DNA of 64,000 bases from Rhinopomastus cyanomelas (GCA_013400115.1 VXBP01005586.1:71537-135536), one strand, 5' to 3'; positions 45,107-58,472 are shown, counted from the first letter of the stretch. Made by a program: numbers and translations. Notes: a model not told the origin generated them from the sequence alone.

Positions 45107-45271
45107 CTGCATCTTTCTCAGATTAGGGAAGTCTCCTGGTGAGATCTGATGCTCCCGTTCAATCCGTGCATAAATGTCTCCCAAGTTGTTAACAAGCTCT
45201 TTCTTTTTATTGTCTTTCCCAAACATTGATGGCATTTCCTTCTTTAGAGAACTGATGATGTAGGCATGGAC
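45107..45271 (-). CDS. EHD3: EHD3 coding exon (second from last)
   Basis: A 165-base exon of 55 codons, phase 0 on both sides. It starts VHAYIISSLKKEMPSMFGKD and ends GDFPNLRKMQ. The segment (about residues 306-360) forms the helical domain that, with the G domain, makes the membrane-binding dimer. KKKELVNNL and IEREHQISPGDFP are EHD family signatures. The acceptor is CCTTCAG and the donor CAG|GTAAGC. Confidence 0.97.
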
Positions 45272-46143
45272 CTGAAGGACATTAAATTATATGGAGTGAA
45301 GACAAGTGTTAAACAGCACATCGGAAATTTCTTCACAGCAGAGATGAGCTGTTCCTAGAACTCAGACCCATCTTGCCTCACCTTGAAGAACAAGCTCAGT
45401 TCTTAGCTTGCCTGTACCTACTAAATATTGCGAAGTGCTAAGGCTGCTCAGCTGTTCACTGTGGCTGTGCTGACACAAGATGAAGACAGCATACGAGTTC
45501 TGGGCATACACTCAGTACCATTTGTATGTGCTTCCTGGAGGGAGTGGTGTGGGACTTTTTGGTTCTGCTGAGCGTGGCCTTTAGAGACTGGTCCCTTTCC
45601 AGTTCAAACCAAACACAGGTTTTGAAGCTCTCTAGACTTTATTAATACTTTATCCATAACTTATGTGACATTTTGGTTTTTTGAGACTTATTTTTTAAAT
45701 GGTGGATCAAGAGTTTTCTCCTAGAAATGACCTCCGCACAGAAAGCTCTTTAGGGTTCTTCTTACCTTTATTATCAATTGATGCAAGGTTCTTCCTTGTA
45801 TTCAGCTCACTTCAAATATTCAGAGCTATGGCAGGTTTATTTCCTACTCTTGTGAGTCTCCACCTCCTCTGCCTCCATCTAAGCCAAGTCTCTCTCTTAG
45901 CCAAGAAGTTGAGAAAAGACCTAGAGCTTACTAATTCCCTTCCTGTCATGATTGATGCACCAAGTAAAGGAAGTACTTTCTTCTTTGCAGTGGGTAGGAC
46001 TGGTATGCTGGGCCCGTGTAAAATGGTATTGAAAAAAGTAGGTTTCGCCAGCTCTGCAAGCTGGCCAAAGCCACTTCCCCATACCCAGCATACTGCAGAG
46101 AGCCCAAACAGAATGCTTTGGAGGGTTCTGTGTCAACACCCAC
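45272..46143 (-). other. EHD3: EHD3 intron
   Basis: An 872-base intron with a GTGGGT donor. No repeat recognised. Confidence 0.9.
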
Positions 46144-46556
46144 CTTGGCCAGCCGTGCTCGCTTGATGAGATCATTCAGCTTCCTCAAGGCTGCATTGCG
46201 GGGCAGGCTCTGTATATCCCTGAACAGGTCCTGCTCCTCTGCCTCAAACAACTTGCGGTTGTCAGGGATGAGCAACTGATGGGACCAGAAGGAGCCAATG
46301 TAGACTCTGATAACCTCAGGAGTGTTGACAATCTTTCCCAGGGACCACATGAGGGCACCGTACACTCGCATCAGCTGTTGAGTCTCTATCTGGTCAGCCT
46401 TGTTGAGAACAACTCTCATCTTGTCCTCATGGTTCTTCAGGGCCTTGATGACCTCAGAGAATTCATCAGAGATGTCCAGCTTATGCGCATCAAAAAGGAG
46501 AATGATACGGTCAACCCGCTCTGCAAACCACTCCAGTACAGCGGCAAAGTCATAAC
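46144..46556 (-). CDS. EHD3: EHD3 coding exon (G domain, G4 motif)
   Basis: A 413-base exon. It begins with the last two bases of a split Gly codon and then 137 codons (about residues 169-305), starting YDFAAVLEWFAERVDRIILL. VVLNKAD is the G4-type nucleotide-specificity motif of the dynamin-like ATPase domain. LFDAHKLDISDEF and LPRNAALRKLNDLIKRARLAK are family hallmarks. Relatives that I recall have SHPLLIPD, where this sequence reads SHQLLIPD. That single Pro-to-Gln change is the only notable difference I see. The acceptor is CTTGCAG and the donor AAG|GTGGGT. Confidence 0.97.
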
Positions 46557-48845
46557 CTGCAAGGAGTGGAGGAAAAGCAGAGATGTACATGCATGGGAGT
46601 AGAGAAGCCTACTTGCTGTACAGGATTTGAGGTTAAGTTTGCAAAGAGGAAGCTTCCCCAGTAGATCAGGTAACCTGATAAAGGAAATGTGACACATCTT
46701 CTTCTTGTCCCAAAGTGGGAGATGAGGCACTGCTCTTCACACTGAAACACGCAAGACGTGTACAGCTAAGGACAGCTCTCATCTTCACAATGAGATCACC
46801 CAACCAAGTCCTGCACCGGTGCTTACAGATGCTCCATTCAGATGTGTATTTTAGGAGTCCTGCATGCAGCAAAAATAAGTTTAGCTTCTGAATTCTTGGC
46901 CATCAGTATAGCCTACAAAAGCTGCAGAAAGCTGGATAACTGCAGTATATGCACTCAGACTGGTTTGAGATGCATCTCTCCCACTTAACTCAGGTTGTGT
47001 CTAGTTGTGAGCGACTTTGTCCCATCCAATTCAAAAGCCAGGATGCAAATAATCTGTCTTAACTGAGTAGTCATTCTGTCATACCTGCTGCACGTGTACA
47101 AATCAAAATGACTTGTGTTTATTTTGCTAAAGTACTGGATGCTTAGAAGATGGCATTGCTGTGAACGCCACAGATGGACTCAAGCCACTAACAGGGGGTT
47201 CCAATCTTACATGTCTCAGAACTAAGGAGAATGAAGGCATGGTGTTACCTTTGGGTGTCTTTCTATGCAATACAGGGTATGATAAATAGTGAATGCAGAG
47301 ATTCTCTTGCTGTTTTGTGGGTTTTTTTCAAACAGCAGCAACAAAATGACCTTTTCCCTTAGCTCTGGGTTTTTCTCACCACCTGTCAAGCCTCATTTCT
47401 CAGCTCTCCCTTCACTCTGTCAGGTTCTCCTGTGCTGTGCAACATTTGGGGTTATCTGTGTTGCCAGAGTGCCGCACTCTATTAGGAGAGATCAGGACAG
47501 GCCATATGCTATTTGCATTCAAATCCTTTAACATACTATTTTAATCTTGGCTTTAATGAGTAAATGTATGATTAGTTCAGTGCTTACTCCCCACTTCTTT
47601 TCTTTTTTTCCTTCCTTACTGTCTCCTCTAAAACCTAGAGGACAATCAGTGCAGCCTAGTCATTAGACCAGAACTACTGAAGGGACGATTGTTCCAGTTA
47701 CGATCTTGATTTTTGCCACTGGCCTCTTCTCCCTTGTGACTAAGCAAACGGCTGAAATTCAGGCTCTGAAGTTAGGAGTAAAGCCTGTGTGAACTTTCTC
47801 TTCAGCTGGATCAACTGGCATTAACTGTTTGTCACTCGGAGCTTTTACAGAACTGCAAAGTAGTATTACTGGGCAGTGTTTTATTTGGGTCATATATAGT
47901 TTGCCCTTTACAAGAAAAGGATAGGGCAGGGGGAAGCGCTCATGGGTGTGGACAGCTTGCCCTCCTCTCTTGCCTGGGATCTACAGAAAACACAGATGGA
48001 CAAGACAAATACTTGTACCATCAGTGAGTGGCTTTCTGTTCATTTAAAATATTGGTGCCTTCTCTAGCAGCATCAAGCAATGCTGGGCATTGGCTCTTTG
48101 CTCAGCTATGCTTACTGTGGAGAAATTCAGAGAATTCAGAATGACTGATGGAGACCTGCTGACAATTCAATATATTATATTGATATTCTGTATATTTTGC
48201 CTGGTCCATGTTACTGATCTTGATCCAAACTTCTTTATAACAGAAAGAAACTTTCTGCTGCTTGCTTTCAGACATTAGCAGCTCTTAAACCTTAGCTGTT
48301 CTACCAGCACAGAGCTCATCTCCATGGGTCTGTGTACGTGCCGTAAAGCTGTGTGTGCCGACTCCTTCCCAAGCTACACTAGGAGGCACTGGCAGCAGGA
48401 CAAAGTCATTGCCGATAACTTATTTTGCTTGGACTGGATTCAGGCTGCAAGTTGTCCCTCTGCAGGCAGATTGATTAATTTGTGAAGGACGCCACCCCCC
48501 TCCCCCTCACACTTTGCTAAATGCGGCATGCACACCCACACCTAATGTGCTCTGTTCTGGACTGGAAGTCCTCTAGCATGGAAGTTCAGGAGGAGCTACA
48601 CAGCTTGCTTTTTTACCATGGAAGCAATGAGTCAGGGAGACTTTGTTTGGAGATGTTTGTACATTTAATCTTGACAAATCTCACTGGCTGGATGCTTTCT
48701 TGTCAAGCTGGCATCTGTTTGAATTGCACCATGGCTACGTCTTCCAGCATTTTTCTTGGGGAGGATCAAGGGGAAAACAGTCATGCACTGTGTAATGCGA
48801 CAGTGATGTTCTGTCAGAGATGGTATGGAAGGTTTCCCTCTCGCA

Positions 48846-49018
48846 GCAGAGGAACACAGGCTGCCCAAGGTGGTTGTGGAGTCTCTTTCACTGGAGATGT
48901 TTAAGACCCACCTGGATGTGTTCCTGTGTGACGTAGTCTAGGTGATCCTGCTGTGGTGGGGAGATTGGACTAGATGATCTTTTGAGGTCCCTTCCAATCC
49001 CTAATGATTCTGTGATTG
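48846..49018 (+). mobile_element. CR1 LINE 3' end in an EHD3 intron
   Basis: CAGGCTGCCCAAGGTGGTTG, GATGTTTAAGACCCACCTGG, GGACTAGATGATCTTTTGAG, then CCCTAATGATTCTGTGATTG. Antisense to EHD3. Confidence 0.92.
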
Positions 49019-52000
49019 TTAGGATCCTGGATTTGCTAATAGAAGCCAGGATGAGGTAGGGAAAGTGTCTGCACCTGATACTCAGCCCACTCCTAGTGAT
49101 TCAGTGGTATTGTAGTTTTGGTATTAGCTGAGGACTTGTAAGACTGACCTCAGGCTTTTGAGCTGCCTGGGTCTCAGGGCCTAGGTTTGTTGCTTTTTTG
49201 TTTTTGTTTTTTGGTCATGTATCAAGCCTTGATGCAAAGTAGCACTTAAAGGTTATGTGTTCTGTGAGCCTCTCTGCTGTTCCTTACAAAAAGGTTGCTC
49301 TACCCAACAAGAAAAGGGAATTTAATACTTGCTCAGGCCTTTCATAGGTTCCCAGCTGCTACAGTAATATATAGTCCTAAACGTCCCTGTGGACTTCATT
49401 AAATGTCAAGACTGATTAGCAGACTTTCTCTCCCAGCTTCCTCACTTGTTCAGAAATATATTATCCTGACAGCTGTCCTGTGTATCTCCACTGAAAAGAG
49501 AATGTAAGCCTAAGGACTTACACTTCGTGATGTTTCAGAGCAATTACATCATGGAGACATCTGCATTCCATGCTGCAACAAAAGCCCAACCCACACCCTC
49601 TTATGTGTCCCACTTGCTTTGGTGTGCTTAGGGAACATTTAACACCTCTCCTGTTGGTGCCCAGCTAAGCAAGAAACATGTCCCTCTGTGTGCAGTTCCA
49701 GCAACTGCTGGTCACACCTACATTCTGCTGTACGGAGATACTTGGCAGGAAAACCAGGGCAACGTGTTTTGTTCTCATGTGACAGAACACAGGAAAATTA
49801 TTGTGAGTTTTGCCTTGTTTCTTAATGCATAGTACGATGTGGAAAGGACAGCTAGGACAGATCTCTGCTCACGTTTACGTGGAGTCACTGACTGATGGTG
49901 TTTTCTCACACAGACAAGTGCCTAGAGAATTTCTTTGTAGGTTATTCATAGGGTTGACTTACTAGTTTTGCTTTTAGCACATGAAAAAAATTGTTACTAA
50001 AGAATTTTGACAGCAGGGTGTCTGTAAAACTCTAAGGACAAGCTATTAATAAACATGTTTTAAATCAGGGGTTTAAATTCCTTTTTTAATGTTTAGTTCA
50101 GAGCTTTCATTTTCAGAAGGCTTCAGTAGCCAGAGAACTCAGGACATTTTGCTTTACTCCAGAGGGAGCTGGAGGCGCTTAACACTTAAAACCACATGAA
50201 ACTCATTCTGTAACTAAATCTAGGCATTATATCCTCATTTTTATTTCCTTCCCCCGCTCCTTTTTCATTTCACAGCAGCACAGGGCTTGACATTTTCTTC
50301 TGGCAGTTTATTAGCATGTGAGTTTAGAGCAAGAACTGATCTTGACCTACACTCCAATTATGTGTTTTTGAAGTGGTCCCTTGCTGGTTGCACTGCAAAT
50401 GTGTTATGTTTCTTTCTCTACTCTTTCTGGTGTTGAAGAGGGTTGCTAAGACCTCTTAGTAAGGAATCCAGCTAATAACTGATTTGGCAGTGTTTCAGTG
50501 ATGGATGGAGCTAGCCACATAATATAGCACAGGAGATTTTGTGTGAAGATGTATGGGAAAGACCTGCTTGCCAAAGCTGCATAAATACAAAGCCATTCTT
50601 GCAGGGATGTTCAGACAGAAATGTAAAGAGGGAGAATTTTCTGTTCAGCAATTCCTGTTTGTTTGATTCACTTGCATTTCTGTGGACAAACAGGATGCAC
50701 ATTTAAAAATTCTGTAATATCACTGACACAGCTGTTTTGCACAGCTTCCAGATAAGGTGAACATGAATAGAAAATTAATCTCAGCCACTACAGCACTAAG
50801 CAGACAAGATGATAACAATTTTCTTCTATCAGGTATTTTTTCATGAGACAGATTTCCTTCTGACAGCGTGAAAAAGACTCAACAGATTTAACACAAAGCT
50901 GACAAGTCGGCAGGACTGTCAATGGATTCAGCCTACAGAGAAAACGATCCTGCAGACACTCTGCCACCCAGGCCACATAAGGTGGTCTGGCTTAATGCAT
51001 ACCTGTCTGTGTGCTACTGCAACACCTGGCAGCATGCATTTCACTCAGATCTGGCAGGTTTACGCAACTACACTTCTGTTAGGTCAGGCCAGGCATGATA
51101 CAGTCCTTATGCTGACTGTGGGAAGATGGGTGATACTTTAGCCAGCATAAAATCTGCCTGGCTGTAATGTTTTTTAGCCAGTTTATACCTGCAGCAAGCG
51201 TGCATGTATTGGTTCAGTGTTTCTCGCCATGTAGCTACACAGTTTGGTCTCTGCTTGCTTGGTTTGTTTGACACTAAGCACGGTCTGCACTTCCTGTCTT
51301 GTGGAAATACAGCCACAGCCCCCTGTGGTAGCAGAGTTCAGGTGGGATGGGGTGGAATGGAAGTAAAAAGAGCAAGGAATGCTGAAAACCCAGCAGATGT
51401 GGCAGAGCTTTTATGGCTGCTTCCCTGCTTTGCAGCTGACAGACTGATTTGCTGTGTGTCTGAGGGACAGCATCAGAAGGTGCAAGCCTGCATACATAGA
51501 GCATTTTTTGCATAGGAAACCTGACTATGAAGAGAGGGAGCACCTCTTTGAGGAGAAGTGAATGCCTCAAGGAGAGCTGGTGACTTAATCTGAATTTTAA
51601 ATTGAATTAGAGGTTTTGGAGTCTTAGTCTAACTGGTGACAGTGATGTCCTGCCTGAATCCCTTCTAAATCCAGAGAAGGAGACTCGTGGCAAAACAAGC
51701 AGGCAGCCTGCACTGGAGGAGGAGAATGTGCTGGAGAGACAGAGTGTGACAGATGGTTGTCACAGTAAGCAAAGGAGAAGGAAGGTTACACAATGGTCAG
51801 AGGAAGAAAATAAAAGAGCAAGACTTTCTTTTGAAGACACATGAAGTGAGTGGGAAGAAAGGTGGGTGACTGTGGTGAACCCAAGGACAGATGGCACAGC
51901 AGAGAGAGGAGGGTGCTGGGGAACAGTATGAGAAAAGAAACAGCTGGGACTGGGTGGAAGAACAGTGATTTGGACGAGTTTGTCTCAAGGGGAAGAGCTG

Positions 52001-55000
52001 GTGGTACCAGCAAGGAGAGGACAGAAGGGAAGATATAAAACCAAGGACTGGGTATTAGATATACTCACTGCAGCTCATCTTAAATCATCTCCGTAAAGAG
52101 CTGCCATGACCCTCTCTGGAAGTGGCTGCCTTCCAAGGGGACATAAAGAGATTCCTGTGGTGTTTATCTGTGGGTGTGTTGGAAAGCAGATGGAAGTCCT
52201 TCAAGATGAGATTTATATGAATGCTACATGCCATAATTTCTAGAGCAGGCCTAGGCTTGCTGATCAATTCTGCCTTTGCCCTATACTCTGCGCCGGAGCT
52301 GCTGATTCACAGCACTAGGAGCTATATCCTCCAGCCAGTGCTCTGCATTTTTAACTCCTCAGTACCAAGAACTAATGAAAATATTATGTATGTTTTGGAG
52401 ACTTAAAGGTTTCCAAAGCAGAAAGACCATGTCCTTTGCAAGGCTCTTGCTTTATGTCAGTGGAAAGGGAGTTCAACCTTACCGGGCATACTCTAATCAG
52501 GTGGAGTAAAACTGATGAAAGCATCATCCATGATAGAGTCCCTTGCCACAGGTGGTTTAGCTTCTATGAGCACACAAGACAACTTGACCTTTCTACCCTT
52601 TACACATTTGTGTGTCATTTGCCACAGATGAACTGAGTGTTTCCTGGTACTTGAGCTCATCTTGAAAACAGTTACTAGTCAGATTCAGAGACCTGAATAG
52701 GAGTCAAGTTTTCCAGAGGTCAGGGAACAGCAGCACTGATGCATAGCTGGAATTCCAAGGAAGTTTGTTTTTACTATAGTGTTCAAACACAAATGAGTTC
52801 TTCCAGTACACCCAGTTTAAATCTGGGGAGAAATCCTGTTTGAAAACCTGGCCTGAAACACCCATTGGTAACTGATAGTTGCTACCAGTGACCAGGAAAC
52901 ACAGTCCTCCTCCATTGTTACTCATGATGCTGAAAGAGTACATGATGGGCATAAATAATGCAAACTGATGAGATACTGATGGGCTTGAGTATCTTCACTT
53001 GATGAAACGGATACTTATGACATTTCTGGAGTGCACAATAAAGTGGACCAAGTGAGCAGCTGTTCCAAAAATCAAACCTGTTTGGTGACACACTGTTTTG
53101 CTGTATGTTAACAAATGTAATCCAAAATACTCCCAAAACCACAGCCTTTTCTATCTGTGCAACTCTTCAATCTCAGTGTTTTTTGCATACTTTTTTTAAT
53201 CTTCACAGTTCTAAAATTACAAAATATAGCAGCATTTCCAATGCAAATCATTAAGACAGCCCCTCCCTCCTCTCCTTGAACAAAGCCCAAATATAATCTG
53301 AAGTTCCCAGGAGTTAGGCTTGTGGCTTCACATATTTCTGAATAAAAGGAGAGAACCATGCAGGTTTTCTGCTTATTTTTGTGTTGCTTTTAGAGGAAGT
53401 GCAGAACTGTGTGACTGTAGGAATTGAATCTTTAGTGCAACAGAATGTGTCTGAAACTGATAAAATCAGGCGGACTGGCAAAGCAGTTACTGCACTGCAG
53501 CAATGGTGGTGAGCTGGAAAGCCAAAACTAACCAGTGTACTTTTACTGTCTCAGGCAAAGTGCAACACAGAATATAAGCAAATGGCACCAGAGGGGAGTA
53601 TTACATCAAGTATTTGAAATGCCTTGCTTTTAGAGGCTTTCAGGGTGGATGCTTTCAGTTGTGTATCTTTCTGTTGCTAGCACACATGACAAAACTCTTC
53701 CGAAAAAATATGTTCTTGTTGCCAGTGTACCCTAAACAACATTGCATGAAGTGGGAGAACATCAATTCCCTTGGTGTTTGCCTTTCCCTTCCAAGCATGA
53801 CTACTTGTGACAGAGTCAGTCTGAGAACTCTGCACTAAGACTGCTATTAGCATTCTTCTCATTGTCAGGCTGGTGAATGACTAAATATCTCTGGTGCTAA
53901 AGCTGCTGGTCATCTGGGAATTCTTCCTTCCCCAGGAGACAGAGTGAGGCTAGTATGTGGGGAGGTTTTTTTGGTTTTGTTCTTTTTGTCTTCCCTTGGC
54001 TATAGGAGGCCTGGGCTGTGCTGTAGCCAGCAGAATGGAATTGGGTGGAAGGCTGGAAAAGGACAGGAATAGTGTGGATTGGAAATAAAATCTGGTGGGG
54101 AATGATGCTATGAGTCCTCACCTCCTTCAGCTCACTAATGTGGGAAAGGGAGGAAGTGACATACAGGGTGAAGATGAAGTGATTGTTCAGGATCTGTTCA
54201 GGAAGTACTGCCCCCAAGCATGGATCAAACACAAATTGGCCACGGCATTACCAAACTTGTCAGACCTGGAATTGCTTTGCTCAGGGCAAGAGTAGGTCAA
54301 GACTGCTGGTTAGCAGAGCGTGTAAAGGCTTAGGTCCCCAGGGATGGCACTGCTGCCGAAGTGTACGTGTTGCTGTTACCAGGTGGCTCAATTAGCATGG
54401 CAGGCTGCTCCACATGAGGAATTATGAGGAATTCCTAGTTCCTGCCCTAGCTGTGCTCCACTGCATGACCTGACCTGACGTCCTCCTCCTTATCCTCATC
54501 TATTTCAGTACAGTCATCCTTCTCTGAGTTCCTCCCAGCAGGCTGGCCTGAGCTCATTATGTGGCACCAGAGCAGTCTTTTGCAAATGCGTAACATCCAT
54601 TTTATTATAAAATGTCCCAAGCAGCCAAAAATGTGCTGCTTTGGTAACTCTAATGTGGGAATCTCTGCAGCCTTGCTGTTGCCTCATGTTCAGCTAGAGA
54701 CAACAGAAGAGAAGGATGCAGAGTAAGGGACATGGCAATGCAATGATTAGTTATTTACGTGCAGACATAGATCCTCCCCCAGTATGTGAAAAAGACCAGA
54801 AAAGAATTGGCTGTTCTTCAGGCAAGGACAGTACAGTAGTGGTGAAGGGTGGGATGCTTTGGGCCATGACTTCCTGGGAGCAATTGCCACCAGGCCTGTA
54901 AATGAAACCTGTGTATCCCAGGGATTTAGCTGCTCCACCTGTGACACCATGGGTGTCCACTACAAAGCAGTGTGTGAGTCAGTGGCCCAGGAGGACAAAT

Positions 55001-55084
55001 CACAGCTAGCAGTTTTTTGGCTATGCTCCTAACCAGAGCAGCAGCTGTGTTGGTGCTGGAGAAGATACATCGAGAAGGAATGTT

Positions 55085-55254
55085 GAATTAGCTAAGCAGG
55101 GTTGGGCCTGGTTTGTACATGGATGGGAGACACTCTGGGTACACTAGGTGCTGTAGGCTTACCCTGCTCCAGCAGTGGGGGTTGGGCTCCAGCAGTGGGG
55201 GTTGGACTTAGGGGATCATTTGAGGTCTTTTCCAACCCATAACATTCTGTGATC
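55085..55254 (+). mobile_element. SINE-like element: 5S rRNA head with CR1-like tail
   Basis: Positions 55091-55161 match vertebrate 5S rRNA from the A-box region to the 3' end: GCTAAGCAGGGTTGGGCCTG, then GGATGGGAGAC, then AGGTGCTGTAGGCTTA. They cover the A box, intermediate element and C box of the internal RNA polymerase III promoter with few differences. The first 40 or so bases of 5S are missing or too diverged to recognise. The head runs directly into ACCCTGCTCCAGCAG and a CR1-type tail (GGGTTGGACTTAGGGGATCA, TCTTTTCCAACCC, ACATTCTGTGAT). A 20-base unit at 55166-55185 is exactly duplicated at 55186-55205. The element lies antisense in an EHD3 intron. Confidence 0.78.
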
Positions 55255-57689
55255 TCAGTTCATGCTGAGGGGATGTGGACTTCAGCTGTGACACACTGCA
55301 TCACACTCAACCTCTTGAGGGACCTAAACCTGCTGGTCTGCTACTGGGGAAAGTTCATGGGCTGCACTGTAGCAGAGAAAGTGGCTCTTATGATACTGTA
55401 GCAGTGTACTGGAAGAGAGCCAGCACAGAGCTCTGCTTCTCAGGATTATGCAGCATTCCTTGGAGGAAAGCTAGCTACCACCTGCTTGCAAAGCTCTGCT
55501 ACTGGCTACGTGAGGCTAACTCTACTAGCACCAATGCTGGTGTTTCTGCATGCTGTCTGTCAGAAAAGGGATTGTCTTATCTGTCATGTTAGTCTTTCAA
55601 CAGCTCTAAGACAGGGAATGTTGAGTTCAAACAAATTAAAAGCTTCAGAACCTGGTCTTGGCCCTTGAATCACTCCTTCAAACCCTGCTTCCTCACTTTT
55701 ACTTCTTGAAACGTAGATGCAATAACAGGAATAGCTATGGCCTTGAAATTCAGTGGTACAAAGTGGCCCTCACAGATTGCTAAGCTTTGCAACCATCATA
55801 TTCTGGTAAAATGGCACTGTATAGATTAGCTAATGCTCTTGATGTCTAATGGGAAAGCAGACAGGCTTAGGATGTTCCCAGTGAGAGGAATTTCCTATTT
55901 TTAGCATTGCTGCTTACTCTCATGACATGGACAGGCTGGGAAATCTGCCACATCTTCATCTTTACTTTTCCCTTCAAATTTATGACAAATCTGCTTTACT
56001 GTCCACTCCCTTCCCTGCCCTTGCATCACACGTAACCCAGCCCGAGGGTCTCAAAACTACTACTAGTAAACAAAGGTAGTAAGAGCTCTGCTGTTCCCAG
56101 CAGTTACACGTCAGTAATCCTCCCTCAGGTCTTGCTTCATTCCTAAGTGAAATCTGAGCAGGCTGGGAAGGTATAGAAAGGCAAGAGTGTTCAGTTGTGT
56201 CAGCAGGTTTTGTCACTGTCTTGTTTTCTACCTAGAAACCACATTATTATGTTATCTGTCTCCAAAACTGACTTATTAATAAAGGCAACTGGCCTGTAAG
56301 CTTGGTGGTAAAGGTGCCAGCCTCACCACTTTTTCCTATCCTTATTCCATGGAAGCCAGGAGGTGAGCACTCCCTCTCAAACATGAGCTGCCTTGAGATA
56401 AGCTCAGGCCAATGCCTGGCAGCAAACTTTCCTAAACACAGGCACCTCAGCACTCATTTGACTCTTTGCATCCTGGGCTGGATCCCCTGCAGAAAGAAAC
56501 TGCTGGAGTTCTGCCAGCTTCAACAAAGCTATGTTGATCTAAACCAGATGAAGATCTTGTCATGTAGCTATTGAAAGGCCATATAACATGGCTGTGCGAT
56601 CAGTTTCTGGCTGACCTGGACAGAAATGGTGACATACTGAGATCCCACCTATCCCATACTTTCAACTGTGGCAATTAGGTCAGGTGACAGCCAGGACATG
56701 ACAGTCCCCTTATCTGGTTGGAGATACAGCACAGCAGATTTCTGGGATGGTAGGATGAGCAAGTGGTGGCTGTGCTCCATCTAGAATATTCATCTTCTGG
56801 CAGAAGGGTGGAGTGACAACACACTGTAGTCATAGAGCCAATGTATAAGCACTTAATTGCACTAAGGGTAGAAAAGTTGTCCAGGAAGAACCAGTTCCAC
56901 ATGCTGAGACAGGAATACAGTCCTACAAATACGGAGAGCATGCAAAAGCTTAGAGAACTGGGACTCCCCTTTACCCTCCTCTGCTTATGAGGAACACTGT
57001 CTCAGCTGTTCTCAGATGTTTGGAGAGGCATTATCTGCTCGGGTCAAAGTGCACCAGTGACTTGCCTAACAGTGCACAGCTGTGTGTTGGCATGTTCTGG
57101 CACTGCTGGAGTTCACTAGGGTAGCTGCAGGAATAGGACACCAAAGGCCATCGGGAGGCTAACAGCAAGTTTGCAAAAGGAGGCGCAAGAAGTGCCAGTA
57201 CATTTTGCAGGAGGATATTTTTAGTGTTTGGGACATGGGAAAATCTTGCAATATAGGTCAGGATTTGAATTGGTGAGGAGATTTGGGAAAGGGGTTATGG
57301 AAGCTTTCTTTGAGACTTGAAATGCATCTTTTTTTTGATGCACAGTTTTATTTTTTGTCATTAGAACAAAACTATTTTTCTTTCTAAGCAAGTTTTGTTC
57401 ACAGTGGTAGTTCCACAAGAGAAATGGTTGCTTTCACTGGCATTTTTTGACTGAAAAATGTTTACAGCATGTAATATTAATTTTTGTTTATCTCCTCTTT
57501 TAAACACTTTCTGCTGAAGGGAGGAACGCTTGCACAGCATGTTTTTCAACCTCCTGATGAAGGCTTGTGCATTTTCTACTGCCTAGAAGGAATTTATCAT
57601 CTCTTAGCAGTGCAGAGACCACAATGAAAAACCTTAGCTTGAGTTTAAATCTAGCTGTCCTTCTTAGCTTTACCAACACTTAAGGTGTT

Positions 57690-57762
57690 AAGCTTAAGGG
57701 CACAGTTTAGTAGTACGCTTGGCAAAGTTAGGTCTTTTCCAACCTAACTATTCCATGATTAC
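57690..57762 (+). mobile_element. Old CR1 tail remnant
   Basis: AAGGGCACAGTTTAGTAGTA, then TTAGGTCTTTTCCAACCTAA and CTATTCCATGATT. It resembles the end of the older subfamily seen at 31740-32205. Confidence 0.72.
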
Positions 57763-57834
57763 CTCGCAGGGTAAGAAAATGACTGTGGATCTTAGGTTTA
57801 AAGTATCAAGATGTTGCCCACTTCAGAAAGAAAG

Positions 57835-57973
57835 CCTGAGACACTCCAGAGTTGGCTAAGAGATTCTGTGCTATTCATCAGCTTTGTTTAGCATCTCCCG
57901 AATTTCCAGATTGCTTGCCACAGTGAGGAACCTGGGTGTCACTGGCTCTCAAGCCCAACCCATTCCTGCACTG
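57835..57973. repeat. 139-base direct repeat, copy A
   Basis: Starts CCTGAGACACTCCAGAGTTG and ends CCCATTCCTGCACTG. It aligns without gaps to 59346-59484 with about 14 differences (about 90% identity by eye). The family is unknown to me. Confidence 0.85.
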
Positions 57974-58374
57974 GATTTAGTAAGCCTGGACAGTGACAGA
58001 AATCTCTTTGGTCAGCTGGAAAAAAAGCCAGGCTGATTGCCATGGGAGCCTTGCCTATGGCTCATCAGTAAGTAACTGAAAGCAAGTCTTTTGGCAAACC
58101 AGCTAATGTCAATTAATACCTGATGCAAGTCTTTTCCAGCAGGAAATACTGGACTGTGACACAGGTACTGCTGATCCTGTCAGCACTCTTCCCTGAAAGC
58201 ATTTAAATTCTCCATAGCAGATTGCAAAGAGAGTCCAAAGGGACACTGAATCTGAGAGATGACTCCTAAAGTTTCTGTCAACAGTTTGTACTTCTTAGGA
58301 TGCAACTCGTATAGATTTGAGGTTTTTGTTTTTCACTACTGTTGTTTGGCTGAGAACTGAATTTGAGAACTTAC

Positions 58375-58472
58375 CTCTGCTAATTCTCTGTTTTTCTCCA
58401 GAAAGGATTCCTGGTGTATCAATTACGCTGATACTCTCTAGCACAGGATTGGGCAGCTGGGCACAAACAAAC
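58375..58472 (-). CDS. EHD3: EHD3 coding exon (G domain, G3 motif)
   Basis: A 98-base exon. It gives the last base of a split Arg codon, 32 codons (about residues 136-167) and the first base of a split Gly codon. It encodes FVCAQLPNPVLESISVIDTP and GILSGEKQRISR. DTPG is the G3 (switch II) motif of the nucleotide-binding domain. The acceptor is TTCACACAG and the donor AGAG|GTAAGT. Phases fit both neighbours. Confidence 0.97.

Larger units (their letters stand above)
46557..58374 (-). other. EHD3: Large EHD3 intron (11.8 kb)
   Basis: Mostly unique sequence. It contains a plus-strand CR1 (48846-49018), a 5S-rRNA-headed SINE-like element (55085-55254), an old CR1 tail (57690-57762) and one copy of a 139-base repeat (57835-57973). 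No additional EHD3 exon was identified. Repeat density is far below that of the intergenic region. Confidence 0.88.

Noticed and set aside
55091..55161. Functional 5S rRNA gene
   Set aside because: The 5' third is not recognisable, and the sequence passes directly into a CR1-type tail with no T-run terminator, so it is a retroposed derivative.
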